DNA of 45,456 nt from JBBKXP01 sp038251315 (GTDB lineage Bacteria > Pseudomonadota > Alphaproteobacteria > Rhodobacterales > Rhodobacteraceae). The stretch lies in assembly GCA_038251315.1 (NCBI GenBank), contig JBBSBK010000017.1:1-45456 (forward strand). Reading direction: 5' to 3'. A program made the position numbers and the translations under genes. Shown in pieces: positions 32,212-40,868 of the stretch. Numbering within the stretch: position 1 is the first letter of the stretch; every line of letters begins with the position of its first letter. The notes beneath the pieces are model-generated. The model was not told the origin of the DNA, searched no databases, and was given only the letters and a program-made list of their open reading frames with translations.

Positions 32212-34608
32212 ATGAAATTCACCCTGAGCTGGCTCAAATCCCACCTCGACACCAGTGCCACTGTGGCCGAGATCGCCGAGGCCCTGACCGATCTGGGGCT
32301 CGAGGTCAAAGGCATCGAAAATCCCGGTGAAAAACTGGCCGCGTTCACGATCGGCAAGGTGGTTCACGCCGAACAGCATCCCGACGCCGACAAGTTGCGG
32401 GTGTGCCGTGTCGCGACGGACGAGGGCGAATTGCAGATCATCTGTGGCGCGCCCAATGCCCGGCAGGGCATCACCGTTGTCGTCGCCAAGCCCGGCACTT
32501 ATGTGCCCGGCATCGACACAACCATCGGCGTCGGCAAGATCAGGGGCGTCGACAGCTACGGGATGATGTGTTCGGAACGCGAGATGCAGCTTTCGGACGA
32601 ACACGACGGCATCATCGAATTGCCGTCGGGCGAGATCGGCGAGCGGTTCATCGACTGGCTGGCGAAACACGACCCCGCCAAGGTCGATCCGGTGATCGAG
32701 ATCGCGATCACCCCCAACCGCCCCGACGCGCTGGGCGTGCGCGGCATCGCCCGCGATCTGGCGGCGCGGGGCTTGGGCCGGGTCAAGGACCGCGATGTCG
32801 ATCCGATCGAGGCCAGTTTTGAATCCGATCTGCACGTGACCATCGACGACGACACCCGCGATGGTTGCCCGGTCTTTGCCGGCCGTCTGATCCGTGGCGT
32901 TACCAACGGCCCCAGCCCGGCGTGGTTGCAGGATATCCTGCGGGCCATCGGCCTGCGCCCGATTTCGTTCCTCGTCGATGTCACCAACTTTTTCACCTAC
33001 GACCGCAATCGACCCTTGCACGTGTTCGATGCCGACAAGGTGGCGGGCGATCTGCGCGTCCATCGCGCAGCGGGTGGCGAAACCATTGTGGCGCTGGATG
33101 ACAAGACCTATACCCTGCAACCCGGCATGATGGTGATTTCGGATGACGTTGGCGTCAAAAGCATCGCCGGAGTGATGGGCGGCACGGCCTCGGGCGTGAC
33201 GGCGGAAACGGTCAACGTGTTCGTCGAGTCCGCCTATTGGGATCCGGTGCAGATTGCGCTGACGGGCCGCGCGCTCAAGATCAATTCGGATGCGCGGTAT
33301 CGGTTCGAACGCGGCATCGACCCGGCATTCACCCTTGAGGGGCTGGAACATGCGGTGCGGATGATCGTCGACAACGCCGGGGGCGAAGCGTCGGAACTGG
33401 TGATCGCCGGGCAGGTGCCACACGCCGACCGCGCCTATCGGCTGGATGCCAAGCGGGTGGTGTCGCTGGTCGGGATGGAGATCCCCGAAAGCACGCAGCG
33501 CCAGACCCTGACCGCGCTCGGGTTCCGGATGGAGGGCGACATGGCCCATGTCCCGTCGTGGCGCCCCGATGTGCAGGGCGAGGCCGATCTGGTCGAGGAA
33601 GTGGCGCGGATCGCGTCGCTGACCAAACTGGTCGGCAAAGCCCTGCCGCGCAGCCAGCCCGGCATCCCGGCGCCGATCCTGACCCTGATGCAGACCCGTT
33701 CGGGCAAGGCGAAACGCGTGGCGGCGGCGCTCGGTTACAACGAATGCGTGACCTATTCATTCATCGACCAAACGGCGGCCGGCCTGTTCGGGGGCGGCAG
33801 CGATGCGACGATGCTGGAAAACCCGATCTCGGCCGATCTGAGCCATATGCGCCCCGATCTGCTGCCCGGCCTTTTGCGGGCGGCGGCGCGCAATCAGGCA
33901 CGCGGATTCGTGGATATGGCCCTGTTTGAGGTTGGTCATGCGTTTGCTGGCGGGGAACCGGGTGAACAGCACTTGATGGTCAGCGGGATTCTGGTTGGCC
34001 GCACCGGGCCGAAGGACGTTCATGGCACGTCGCGTCCGTTTGATGTTTACGACGCCAAGGCGGATGCCGAAGCGTTGCTGGCGGCAATGGGCGCCCCAGC
34101 CAAGGTACAGATCCTGCGTGGTGCTGCCGTCTGGTGGCATCCGGGTCGGCACGGGATGATCTGTCTGGGGCCGAAAAAGTGTTTGGGCGTGTTCGGTGAG
34201 TTGCATCCGCGCGTGCTGCGGGCGCTGGACGTCAGGGGGCCGGTGGTCGGGTTTACCCTCTGGCCGGAAGAAATTCCGCTGCCCCGGCAGACGGTCTCGA
34301 CACGCCCGGCGTTGCTGGCGACAGATTTGCAGGCGGTCGAACGCGATTTCGCCTTTGTTGTCGATGCCGGGGTCGAGGCGCTGACCCTCGTCAACGCCGC
34401 CGCCGGGGCCGACAAGGCGCTGATCGCCGAGGTGCGCGTGTTCGACGAATTCATCGGCGGGTCGCTGGGAGAGGGCAAGAAAAGTCTGGCCATCACCGTG
34501 CGCCTGCAGCCGACCAGGGCCACGCTCAAGGATGTCGATATTGCGGCGGTCAGCGCGCTGATCATCGACAAGGTCGCCAAGGCGACGGGCGGCATTCTGC
34601 GCGGGTAA
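32212..34608 (+). CDS. pheT: Phenylalanyl-tRNA synthetase beta subunit
   Basis: 798 residues, full length. Domains: MKFTLSWLKSHLDTSATVAE start; EMAP/Trbp111-like tRNA-binding fold at about 40-150 (IGKVVHAEQHPDADKLRVCR, then GVDSYGMMCSEREMQLSDEH); B3/B4 editing domain at about 215-380 (RPLHVFDADKVAGDLRVHRA, then GVMGGTASGVTAETVNVFVE, RFERGIDP); B5 at about 400-470 (VSLVGMEIPESTQRQTLTAL); core class II-like fold; C-terminal ferredoxin-fold anticodon domain (LAIDIVPL-type, here AVERDFAFVVDAGVEALTLV, then SLAITVRLQP). There is no strong ribosome site before its ATG, so it depends on readthrough translation of the inserted gene upstream. Confidence 0.97.
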   Translation: MKFTLSWLKSHLDTSATVAEIAEALTDLGLEVKGIENPGEKLAAFTIGKVVHAEQHPDADKLRVCRVATDEGELQIICGAPNARQGITVVVAKPGTYVPGIDTTIGVGKIRGVDSYGMMCSEREMQLSDEHDGIIELPSGEIGERFIDWLAKHDPAKVDPVIEIAITPNRPDALGVRGIARDLAARGLGRVKDRDVDPIEASFESDLHVTIDDDTRDGCPVFAGRLIRGVTNGPSPAWLQDILRAIGLRPISFLVDVTNFFTYDRNRPLHVFDADKVAGDLRVHRAAGGETIVALDDKTYTLQPGMMVISDDVGVKSIAGVMGGTASGVTAETVNVFVESAYWDPVQIALTGRALKINSDARYRFERGIDPAFTLEGLEHAVRMIVDNAGGEASELVIAGQVPHADRAYRLDAKRVVSLVGMEIPESTQRQTLTALGFRMEGDMAHVPSWRPDVQGEADLVEEVARIASLTKLVGKALPRSQPGIPAPILTLMQTRSGKAKRVAAALGYNECVTYSFIDQTAAGLFGGGSDATMLENPISADLSHMRPDLLPGLLRAAARNQARGFVDMALFEVGHAFAGGEPGEQHLMVSGILVGRTGPKDVHGTSRPFDVYDAKADAEALLAAMGAPAKVQILRGAAVWWHPGRHGMICLGPKKCLGVFGELHPRVLRALDVRGPVVGFTLWPEEIPLPRQTVSTRPALLATDLQAVERDFAFVVDAGVEALTLVNAAAGADKALIAEVRVFDEFIGGSLGEGKKSLAITVRLQPTRATLKDVDIAAVSALIIDKVAKATGGILRG

Positions 34609-34647
34609 GGGTGTGTCCGGGTCAGCCTGACCGATCCGGTTCCAGCC

Positions 34648-35703
34648 TTATCCCCGCCTTTTTGTCCCGGCCTTGGCCGCTTTGCTACCCTTGCGGTTGC
34701 GGATATGCGTCTGCGCCACGGTTTCGCTGTTCTTGCGATCCTCGCGCAGCAGTTTGCGCCAGCGACTCAGGCGGTCGGGGTCTACCGTTCCGGCGGCGAT
34801 TGCACCCTGCACAGCGCAGCCCGGTTCGCTTTCGTGTTCGCAGTCGCGAAACCGGCACTGGTCGGCCAGTTCGGTGATTTCGGCAAACGTCACTTCGATC
34901 CCCAGCGCTGCATCGGCCACCCCAAGGCCGCGCATCCCCGGCGTGTCGATCAGCCAGCCACCGGTCGGCAGACGGTGCAGGCTGCGTGATGTGGTCGTGT
35001 GCCGCCCGCGTGCATCGTCCTCGCGGATGCCTTGGGTTGCACTGGTGCCGCCGGTCAGGGCATTGGCCAGCGTCGTCTTGCCGACGCCTGACGATCCGGC
35101 CATCGCAACCGTCTGGCCTGCGCCGCACCACGGCGCCAACTGGTCCACCGCCGCCGCGGTTCGCGCATCCAGCGTCAGGGCGATCAGCCCCCGCCCCAAC
35201 GCTGCGGCCCGCTGCCGATAGTCGTCGGGATCATCGCAGAGATCGGCCTTTGTCAGCAAAATCACCGGCGTCACCCCGGCATCGTGCGCCAGCGCGAGGT
35301 AGCGTTCCAGCCGCGCGGGATTGAAATCAGCGTTGCAGGAGGTGGTGATGAACAGCGTGTCGACATTGGCGGCGATCAGTTGCCGCGCCCCGGTCATGTG
35401 ATCAGACCCGCGTTGCAGGGTGCTGCGCCGGTCAAGGCGCCGGATCAACATGCCTGTTTCGGGGTCGGCCAGCACCCAGTCACCGACCGCCATGTCGCCG
35501 GTCGACTGCCCGGTCGGCATCAGCAGGTCGCGCGGGCCGCGTTCTGTCAGCGCCCCCAGACGGTTGCGGTGGACGGACGCGATCCGGGCAGGCTGGGCGA
35601 TGACCGGATCGTCCGCCTTGATCTGGCTGCTGAATTCGGCCGACCAGCCAAGGTCGGCAAGGGTGGGTCGGGTCAATTCACACGCCTTTCCCGGCGTGGA
35701 CAT
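34648..35703 (-). CDS. rsgA: Ribosome small-subunit GTPase RsgA
   Basis: 351 residues. Circularly permuted GTPase that checks late 30S maturation. OB-fold N-terminal domain (ARIASVHRNRLGALTERGPR, then MAVGDWVLADPETGMLIRRL), G4 as LLTKADLC ahead of G1 (AGSSGVGKTTLANALTGG), then G3 DTPGMRGLG, and the C-terminal zinc site (CRFRDCEHESEPGCAV, with Cys-Cys-His-Cys). The tail is basic (RNRKGSKAAKAGTKRRG). Start at ATG 35703; the ribosome site is weak. It is convergent with pheT. Confidence 0.94.
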   Translation of the reverse strand: MSTPGKACELTRPTLADLGWSAEFSSQIKADDPVIAQPARIASVHRNRLGALTERGPRDLLMPTGQSTGDMAVGDWVLADPETGMLIRRLDRRSTLQRGSDHMTGARQLIAANVDTLFITTSCNADFNPARLERYLALAHDAGVTPVILLTKADLCDDPDDYRQRAAALGRGLIALTLDARTAAAVDQLAPWCGAGQTVAMAGSSGVGKTTLANALTGGTSATQGIREDDARGRHTTTSRSLHRLPTGGWLIDTPGMRGLGVADAALGIEVTFAEITELADQCRFRDCEHESEPGCAVQGAIAAGTVDPDRLSRWRKLLREDRKNSETVAQTHIRNRKGSKAAKAGTKRRG

Positions 35704-35814
35704 AAGCGGCTCGGGGCGGTCAGGTCTATGCTGCCTGAACGGAATGAACATGGGTCATGTCTGGTCTCCGTTCGGTTCGTGGCCGGGAAAACAATAACCA
35801 CCGGATCGGACTCC

Positions 35815-35837
35815 GTGATACGGCTTTGCCGTTTCAC
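35815..35837. repeat. Hairpin between rsgA and ffs
   Basis: GTGATACGGC (35815-35824) pairs with GCCGTTTCAC (35828-35837) with one mismatch and a TTT loop. Next to it is a second, perfect palindrome. Together they fill most of the rsgA-ffs gap. This looks like a REP-type unit, but only one copy is visible in the window. Confidence 0.45.
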
Positions 35838-35848
35838 TTTATCCTTCG

Positions 35849-35875
35849 CCATGAATTCGCTCAGCGAATTCATGG
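35849..35875. repeat. Perfect 13-base inverted repeat beside ffs
   Basis: CCATGAATTCGCT and AGCGAATTCATGG form 13-base perfect arms around a single C. The right end touches the 3' end of the SRP RNA gene. There is no T-tract on either strand, so a classical terminator is not indicated; it may affect ffs 3' processing. Confidence 0.6.
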
Positions 35876-35969
35876 TGAGAGGCTGACAACGACCCAAGCG
35901 GGGCTCGTTATGGCTGCTACCTTCCGGTCCTGACCAGGTTGGCGAGGCGCCTGCCCGCGCCAACCTCTC
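35874..35969 (-). ncRNA. ffs: Signal recognition particle RNA (4.5S type)
   Basis: On the minus strand the universally conserved SRP tip CCTGGTCAGGACCGGAAGG followed by TAGCAGCC is present (35912-35939). It includes the GGAAG tetraloop region bound by Ffh. The ends close into a stem: GAGAGGTTGGC (5', 35959-35969) pairs with GTCAGCCTCTC (3', 35877-35887) with two G-U pairs. Length is about 96 bases, the bacterial short form. A promoter lies just upstream, placing the 5' end near 35969. It works with Ffh in co-translational membrane targeting. Confidence 0.93.
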
Positions 35970-35975
35970 GCCTCC

Positions 35976-36004
35976 GATATAGGGCCGGTGCGACCGGGGC
36001 GCAA
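35976..36004 (-). promoter_or_regulatory. ffs promoter
   Basis: Minus strand: TTGCGC (-35), 17-base spacer, TATATC (-10). The predicted start, seven bases beyond the -10 element, coincides with the first base of the SRP RNA closing stem. Confidence 0.7.
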
Positions 36005-36005
36005 G

Positions 36006-36347
36006 TCAGCTGCCCGTCAGCCCATTTGGACAGATCAGCTTCGTGAATGCGGCATAGCATGTGGTCATCTTGCCGAACCCCTCGACCCTGACCCGGGCCA
36101 GCAATTTGGCGTCCGTATAGTCGACCGCCAGCGCGGCACGGGCGATGTCGGCACAGGTCGCGGTGTTGGCTTTGCAGGCCGCCAGCATCAGCACCGCCGC
36201 CGGATCGGCGATGTCGGACAATTCGCCTGCGGCGATGGCCTGTTGCAGCAGCGCGTCGATCTGAGAGTCGACGTCGGCTGCGGTCGGCTTGGTCAGGTAG
36301 GCGGCCAAGGCGACAAGGCCAAGAGCGACGATGATGAATTTGAACAT
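36006..36347 (-). CDS. Small exported or membrane-anchored hypothetical protein
   Basis: 113 residues from ATG 36347. The N-terminal hydrophobic segment MFKFIIVALGLVALAAYLTK is a signal anchor or signal peptide. The remainder (ADVDSQIDALLQQAIAAGEL, then AACKANTATCADIARAALAV, then CYAAFTKLICPN) holds four cysteines, fitting a disulfide-linked periplasmic domain. I do not recognise a named family with confidence. It ends next to the ffs promoter. Function unknown. Confidence 0.72.
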   Translation of the reverse strand: MFKFIIVALGLVALAAYLTKPTAADVDSQIDALLQQAIAAGELSDIADPAAVLMLAACKANTATCADIARAALAVDYTDAKLLARVRVEGFGKMTTCYAAFTKLICPNGLTGS

Positions 36348-36395
36348 GGCGCGGCCCCTGCTGTGCATCTGTCCCCGCTATCGCCCTGCGACGCG

Positions 36396-38339
36396 TCAAA
36401 GGTCAATGGCATAGCGCCAGAAACCCTCGGTATCCGGACCGACATCACGGATCGTGCGACCCCTCAGCGATCCGAGGTGGGCGCGTCCGCCGGGGCCGCT
36501 GCTGAAGATCGCCGATGTGCCGGGCATCGGGACAAAGCGCCAGTTCAGGGTGTGGGCTGGGTCGATCGTCTGGTTGGTGCGGATATGGGCGACGATGGCA
36601 TCGCGCAGGGTGACGGGGGTGGCGTGGACGACGCAGGCGCCCGTCAGCATCCGGAAATCTCCGCCGCCTCCAGCCCGGTAGCTGTTTGTCACTACCAGAA
36701 ATTCGTCCGCTTCGTCCACTGTCTTGCCGGCATGGGTCAGTCCGACGATCCGTCGCGCCTGCGGGTCAAGGCACTGGCCTCCGGGGCCATAGCGCGGCGG
36801 AACGGACAGGTCGATCTGATAGTCCAGCCCGAAAATCACGTCGAAATTGTAGGACGGGATGCAGGGGTCAAGCAGGATCTGGTCCTGCGTTCCCGGTGCG
36901 ATCTGGCGGAACAGAGACGCCGCCTGTTCCAGCCAAGCGGCCACCTGTGCGCCATTCAGGCGCAGCACACACAGCGTGTTCGGAAATTGATACATCTCGG
37001 ACGCATTGCGCAGCACCAGCGGGCCAGCAGGAATATCGATGTAGTTGTCAGGACCGCCGCGCCCACCCGCGCGGACCGGGGCAATGGCCGACAGCAGCGG
37101 CAGGCTGTTGCGCAGATCGGCGGGCAGGCCGGGCGTGACCATGGCAGTCTGGGCATCGGCCACTAGCCGCAGGGTCGGGTCAGGGGCAACCTGTGCAAAG
37201 TAGCTGTGCAGGGGCCGCGCGGTGTGCCCGATCGGCTGGCGGATAAAGGCGAGCGCGCGGGCATGATCGGCGCTGGTCGCATCGACAATGGGCGCGTCGC
37301 TGTCGACCAGCGGCACCATCCCAAAGGCTTCGCGCCGGGCGATGGGCAGGGCGCGGCTGGAATGGGCGTGGATTTTCCATGCCCCCGTGGCACCGCGATC
37401 AAGGATCAGATCGATCACCCCAAGATGCGATCCGTAGTGCCCCGGCATCACCACCGGCTTGCCGTGCAGAGTGCCCGCCACCGGGTCGATCGCCGGTCCG
37501 GCGGCAAAGCCCGGCCCCGGAAACACGTCATGTGTATGGCCCAGCACCAGCGCATCGATCCCCGGCACGGCGGCAAGGGCCAAACCGGCGTTTTCCATGA
37601 ACGGTGAATGGTGGCACGGCCCGATCCCGGTGTGCCCGAGTGCGATGACCAGATCGGCCCCGGCGGCACGCAGGCGCGGCACGTGGATTTCGGCGGCGGC
37701 CAGTATATCCTCGGTCGTGATGGCGTTTTTCAGAATATGGGCGTCCCATTTGGTAATCTGGGGCGGGGCAAAGCCGATGATTCCGATGGTCAGATCGTGC
37801 AGGCTTTGATCTGGGCTGCGCAGGCGTCGGGTCAGCAACGTATAGGGCCGGGCGAACGACAAACGCTGGGGCGGACCGGCCCCCGCGCGGCCCATCACAT
37901 TGGCCGACACCACGGGAAAGTCGGCCCCGTCGATGGCGGTACGCAGATAGTCAATGCCATAGTTGAATTCGTGATTGCCCAGACTGGCCGCGTCATAGCC
38001 CAACGTGTTCATTGCCGCGATCATCGGGTGCGGGGTGCCGTCGGGCGCCAGAGCCACCATATCGGCAATCGGCGTGCCTTGCAGGAAATCGCCGTTGTCC
38101 AGCAGCAGACAGTTCGCCACCTCGGCGCGCAACTTGCGTACCAGTGTCGCGGTGCGGGCCAGCCCGATGTGCGCCGCAGGGCGGTCGGCGAAATAGTCGT
38201 AGGGCAGCAGGTTCACATGCAGGTCGCTTGTCGCCAGCACCCGCAGATACAGGCGGGCGCCGCCGCCGATGCGGGTCGCATTGTCCGGTTCGATCCGTGT
38301 CACGCTATCCCCGCTGTCCCCCTCATCAGATGCAACCAT
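36396..38339 (-). CDS. cpdB: 2',3'-cyclic-nucleotide 2'-phosphodiesterase / 3'-nucleotidase
   Basis: 647 residues from ATG 38339. Metallophosphoesterase motifs are intact: LATSDLHVNLLPYD, LLLDNGDFLQGTPIAD, SLGNHEFNYGIDYL and LGHTHDVFPG, giving the two-metal site. The C-terminal 5'-nucleotidase domain starts near PLHSYFAQVAP and includes EMYQFPNTLCVLRLNGAQV and VTNSYRAGGGGDF. The enzyme breaks down cyclic and 3'-nucleotides, normally in the periplasm. The chosen start gives no signal peptide. A hydrophobic run just upstream in frame (RDLPLFLLLFQLMVAS) suggests an earlier non-ATG start that would export the protein. Divergent from nudC. Confidence 0.92.
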   Translation of the reverse strand: MVASDEGDSGDSVTRIEPDNATRIGGGARLYLRVLATSDLHVNLLPYDYFADRPAAHIGLARTATLVRKLRAEVANCLLLDNGDFLQGTPIADMVALAPDGTPHPMIAAMNTLGYDAASLGNHEFNYGIDYLRTAIDGADFPVVSANVMGRAGAGPPQRLSFARPYTLLTRRLRSPDQSLHDLTIGIIGFAPPQITKWDAHILKNAITTEDILAAAEIHVPRLRAAGADLVIALGHTGIGPCHHSPFMENAGLALAAVPGIDALVLGHTHDVFPGPGFAAGPAIDPVAGTLHGKPVVMPGHYGSHLGVIDLILDRGATGAWKIHAHSSRALPIARREAFGMVPLVDSDAPIVDATSADHARALAFIRQPIGHTARPLHSYFAQVAPDPTLRLVADAQTAMVTPGLPADLRNSLPLLSAIAPVRAGGRGGPDNYIDIPAGPLVLRNASEMYQFPNTLCVLRLNGAQVAAWLEQAASLFRQIAPGTQDQILLDPCIPSYNFDVIFGLDYQIDLSVPPRYGPGGQCLDPQARRIVGLTHAGKTVDEADEFLVVTNSYRAGGGGDFRMLTGACVVHATPVTLRDAIVAHIRTNQTIDPAHTLNWRFVPMPGTSAIFSSGPGGRAHLGSLRGRTIRDVGPDTEGFWRYAIDL

Positions 38340-38417
38340 AAGCTGAAACAGCAGCAAGAAAAGGGGCAGGTCGCGAATGGCTTTGCCAAGCCACCGCAGG
38401 CATGGCAGGACGGCAAC

Positions 38418-39365
38418 ATGCGGTTGGCAGAAACGGTGACATTCGGTGGCTCGGGACTGGACCGGGCCGGACACCTGCGGGCGGACGCGGCGCGGCTGGC
38501 GGACGGTCCTGCGGCGCGGGTGATCGTGCTGTGGCGCGGCAAGCCGCTGATTCGCGGCGATGAATTGCTGCACCTGCCTGCCGATCACCCGCTGCTGGCC
38601 GATGCCGGCACCGACCGTATCTTTCTTGGCTGCGACGGCCCGACGTTTGTCTTTGCCGCCGATCTGTCGGGATGGCAGCCCGCCGACCTGGATGTCAGCG
38701 CACTTGGTGCATTCCTCGACCTGTCAGAACAATTCCATCCCGCCGCGCCCGGTGCCGTCTTTGCCGAATTGCGCGGTCTGATGGTGCGCCTGTCGCGGCG
38801 CGATGCCGAACTTGCGGCGGCTGCAAAGGCGGTCATGGCCTGGCACGACGGCCATGGATTCTGCGCCCGCTGCGGGGCCGCTTCGCTGGTCGCGATGGGC
38901 GGCTGGCAGCGCGATTGTCCTGACTGCGGTACGCATCATTTTCCGCGCACCGATCCTGTTGTCATCATGCTGGTCACGCGCGGCAACCGGGTGTTGCTGG
39001 GCCGCTCGCCCGGCTGGCCCGAAGGGATGTATTCGCTGCTGGCGGGCTTCGTCGAACCGGGTGAAACGATCGAGGCCGCAGTACGCCGCGAGGTTGCCGA
39101 GGAATCCGGCATCATCGTCGGACCCGTCGTCTATCTGGCCAGCCAACCATGGCCTTTTCCCGCGTCGCTGATGATCGGCTGCGCCGGAGAGGCCGAAACC
39201 GACGCGATCACCGTCGATCCGACCGAGCTTGAGGATGCCATTTGGGTCAGTCGCGAGGAGGTTGTGCAGGCATTTGCCGGGGAACATCCGCGCATCAAGC
39301 CCGCGCGCAAGGGGGCGATTGCACATTTCCTTCTGCAAAACTGGCTTGCGGACAGCCTGGATTGA
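38418..39365 (+). CDS. nudC: NADH/NAD+ pyrophosphatase NudC
   Basis: 315 residues. It splits NADH to NMNH and AMP and in some bacteria removes NAD caps from RNA. Visible: N-terminal domain, zinc ribbon with CARCG and CPDCG (about residues 153-175), HHFPRTDPVVIMLV, the Nudix box GFVEPGETIEAAVRREVAEE (with SGI following), and the family-specific ASQPWPFPASLM that separates NudC from other Nudix proteins. The ATG at 38418 has AGGA seven bases before it. Divergent from cpdB, another nucleotide-degrading enzyme, but no shared operon. Confidence 0.95.
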   Translation: MRLAETVTFGGSGLDRAGHLRADAARLADGPAARVIVLWRGKPLIRGDELLHLPADHPLLADAGTDRIFLGCDGPTFVFAADLSGWQPADLDVSALGAFLDLSEQFHPAAPGAVFAELRGLMVRLSRRDAELAAAAKAVMAWHDGHGFCARCGAASLVAMGGWQRDCPDCGTHHFPRTDPVVIMLVTRGNRVLLGRSPGWPEGMYSLLAGFVEPGETIEAAVRREVAEESGIIVGPVVYLASQPWPFPASLMIGCAGEAETDAITVDPTELEDAIWVSREEVVQAFAGEHPRIKPARKGAIAHFLLQNWLADSLD

Positions 39366-39444
39366 CGCGACAGTCTGAACCCAATGGCGGCCCCCTTGCC
39401 GGGGTGACAGCCGGAGTAGACACGCGGGGAAGACAGGCGGGCGC

Positions 39445-39912
39445 ATGAAGTTTTCGACCAAGGAAGATATCGAAGCGCCGATCGACTATGTGTTCACCAA
39501 GGTCACTGATTTCGTTGGTTATGAACGGTCGGCCCTGCGTCGGGGGGCCGACATCAAGCGGCTGGACAGCGCCCAAACGGTGGGCAAGGGCGCGGCATGG
39601 GCCGTGCAATTCACCTTTCGCGGCAAGCCCCGCAACGTGCAGGCTGAAATCATCAGCTATGACCCGCCCAACGGGTTCAGTGTCGACGCCGTCAGCCCAG
39701 GTATCAACGGATTGACCGCGATCGATCTCGTCCCCCTGTCGCGCAGCCGCACGCGGTTATCGGTCACGCTCGAATTGAAACCGAAAACCCTGTCAGCCCG
39801 TCTGATGGTGCAGTCGCTGAAACTGGCCAAGACCAACCTGACCAGCCGGTTCAAGACCCGCGTATCCCTCTTTGCTGAGGATATCGAGGAATCTTTCCGC
39901 AAATCGCGCTAG
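39445..39912 (+). CDS. SRPBCC (START-like) family protein
   Basis: 155 residues. KFSTKEDIEAPIDYVFTKVT is the typical beginning of a polyketide-cyclase/START-like fold, and the alternating strands (WAVQFTFRGKPRNVQAEIIS, then RLSVTLELKPKTLSARLMVQ) and long C-terminal helix fit. Such proteins bind hydrophobic ligands in a deep cavity; the ligand is unknown. It reads in the same direction as nudC 79 bases away and overlaps the end of the convergent prephenate dehydratase gene by four bases. Confidence 0.83.
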   Translation: MKFSTKEDIEAPIDYVFTKVTDFVGYERSALRRGADIKRLDSAQTVGKGAAWAVQFTFRGKPRNVQAEIISYDPPNGFSVDAVSPGINGLTAIDLVPLSRSRTRLSVTLELKPKTLSARLMVQSLKLAKTNLTSRFKTRVSLFAEDIEESFRKSR

Positions 39913-40748
39913 TCAGCATGCCGCCGTGCCGCTGCCGGATAAACCCCCAGCAGACGGATGTGGTCGGTAAAATAGTCCAGTTCCTCCATCGCCCTTTTGA
40001 CGTGGGCGTCGTCCGGATGGCCTTCAATTTCAGCATAGAACTGGGTCGCGGTGAACTGGCCGCCGACCATGTAGCTTTCCAGTTTGGTCATGTTCACCCC
40101 GTTGGTCGCAAAGCCGCCCATCGCCTTGTAAAGCGCCGCAGGAATGTTGCGTACGCGAAAGACGAAGCTGGTCATCATCCCCAGATCGCCGCGCCGCGAC
40201 GTGTCGGCGTCGCGGGCCATCACAAGGAATCGGGTGGTGTTGTTGTCATTGTCCTCGATATGCCGGGCCAGCACGGTCAGACCATAGATCTCGGCGGCGA
40301 TTTCGGAGGCCAGCGCCGCCTCTGCCGGATCGTTCAGGGCGGCGATTTCACGGGCGGCGGCGGCGTTGTCCGACCAGTTCAGGGTGGCAATGCCGTGTTC
40401 GCGCAGAAACCCCCGCGCCTGCCCCAGCAGGATTGACATCGACCGCGCCCGTCTGACCTGCGCCAGCGTCGTGCCCGGCACCGCAAGCAGGTTGATGTGG
40501 ACCCGCACGAAGGCCTCGTCGACGATGTGCAGCCCGCTTTCGGGCAACAACAGGTGCACGTCAGCAACACGCCCGTAAGTCGAATTCTCGACCCCGATCA
40601 TGCCCAGATCAGCGTCGCCCTGACGCACAGCGTCGATCGCATCCTCGAATGTCGGACAGGGCAGGGGGTCGTAGCCAGGACGGGTGTCGATACAGGCCTG
40701 ATGCCCATAGGCCCCCGGTTCGCCCTGAAATGCGATTTTGCGGGTCAT
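39909..40748 (-). CDS. pheA: Prephenate dehydratase
   Basis: 279 residues. Converts prephenate to phenylpyruvate in phenylalanine synthesis. Monofunctional: no chorismate mutase domain. The PDT domain has IAFQGEPGAYGHQACIDTRP, GMIGVENSTYGRVADVHLLL and HIEDNDNNTTRFLVMARDAD (the TRF motif). The C-terminal ACT domain (SFVFRVRNIPAALYKAMGGF, then NMTKLESYMVGGQFTATQFY, carrying the ESRP-like site as LESYM) allows feedback by phenylalanine. Start at ATG 40748 with AAGGGA upstream. Divergent from the cytochrome c gene. Confidence 0.96.
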   Translation of the reverse strand: MTRKIAFQGEPGAYGHQACIDTRPGYDPLPCPTFEDAIDAVRQGDADLGMIGVENSTYGRVADVHLLLPESGLHIVDEAFVRVHINLLAVPGTTLAQVRRARSMSILLGQARGFLREHGIATLNWSDNAAAAREIAALNDPAEAALASEIAAEIYGLTVLARHIEDNDNNTTRFLVMARDADTSRRGDLGMMTSFVFRVRNIPAALYKAMGGFATNGVNMTKLESYMVGGQFTATQFYAEIEGHPDDAHVKRAMEELDYFTDHIRLLGVYPAAARRHAD

Positions 40749-40868
40749 GGCGGCGGTCCCTTGTATGGCGCGGGCAAAAATGGGCAATTCGTCGCGCCAC
40801 TATACCTTGCAAGATCGGGCGTGAAGCGGATAGATACCCGCAAAACTGCGAACGGAATGGAACGCGAC

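Noticed and set aside
34617..34635. GGTCAG-C-CTGACC inverted repeat after pheT as a terminator
   Set aside because: The loop is a single base and no T-run follows directly. Too weak to call.
37608..38417. Plus-strand extension of the NudC frame
   Set aside because: It is antisense to cpdB and has no conserved NudC sequence. A good ribosome site lies before ATG 38418.
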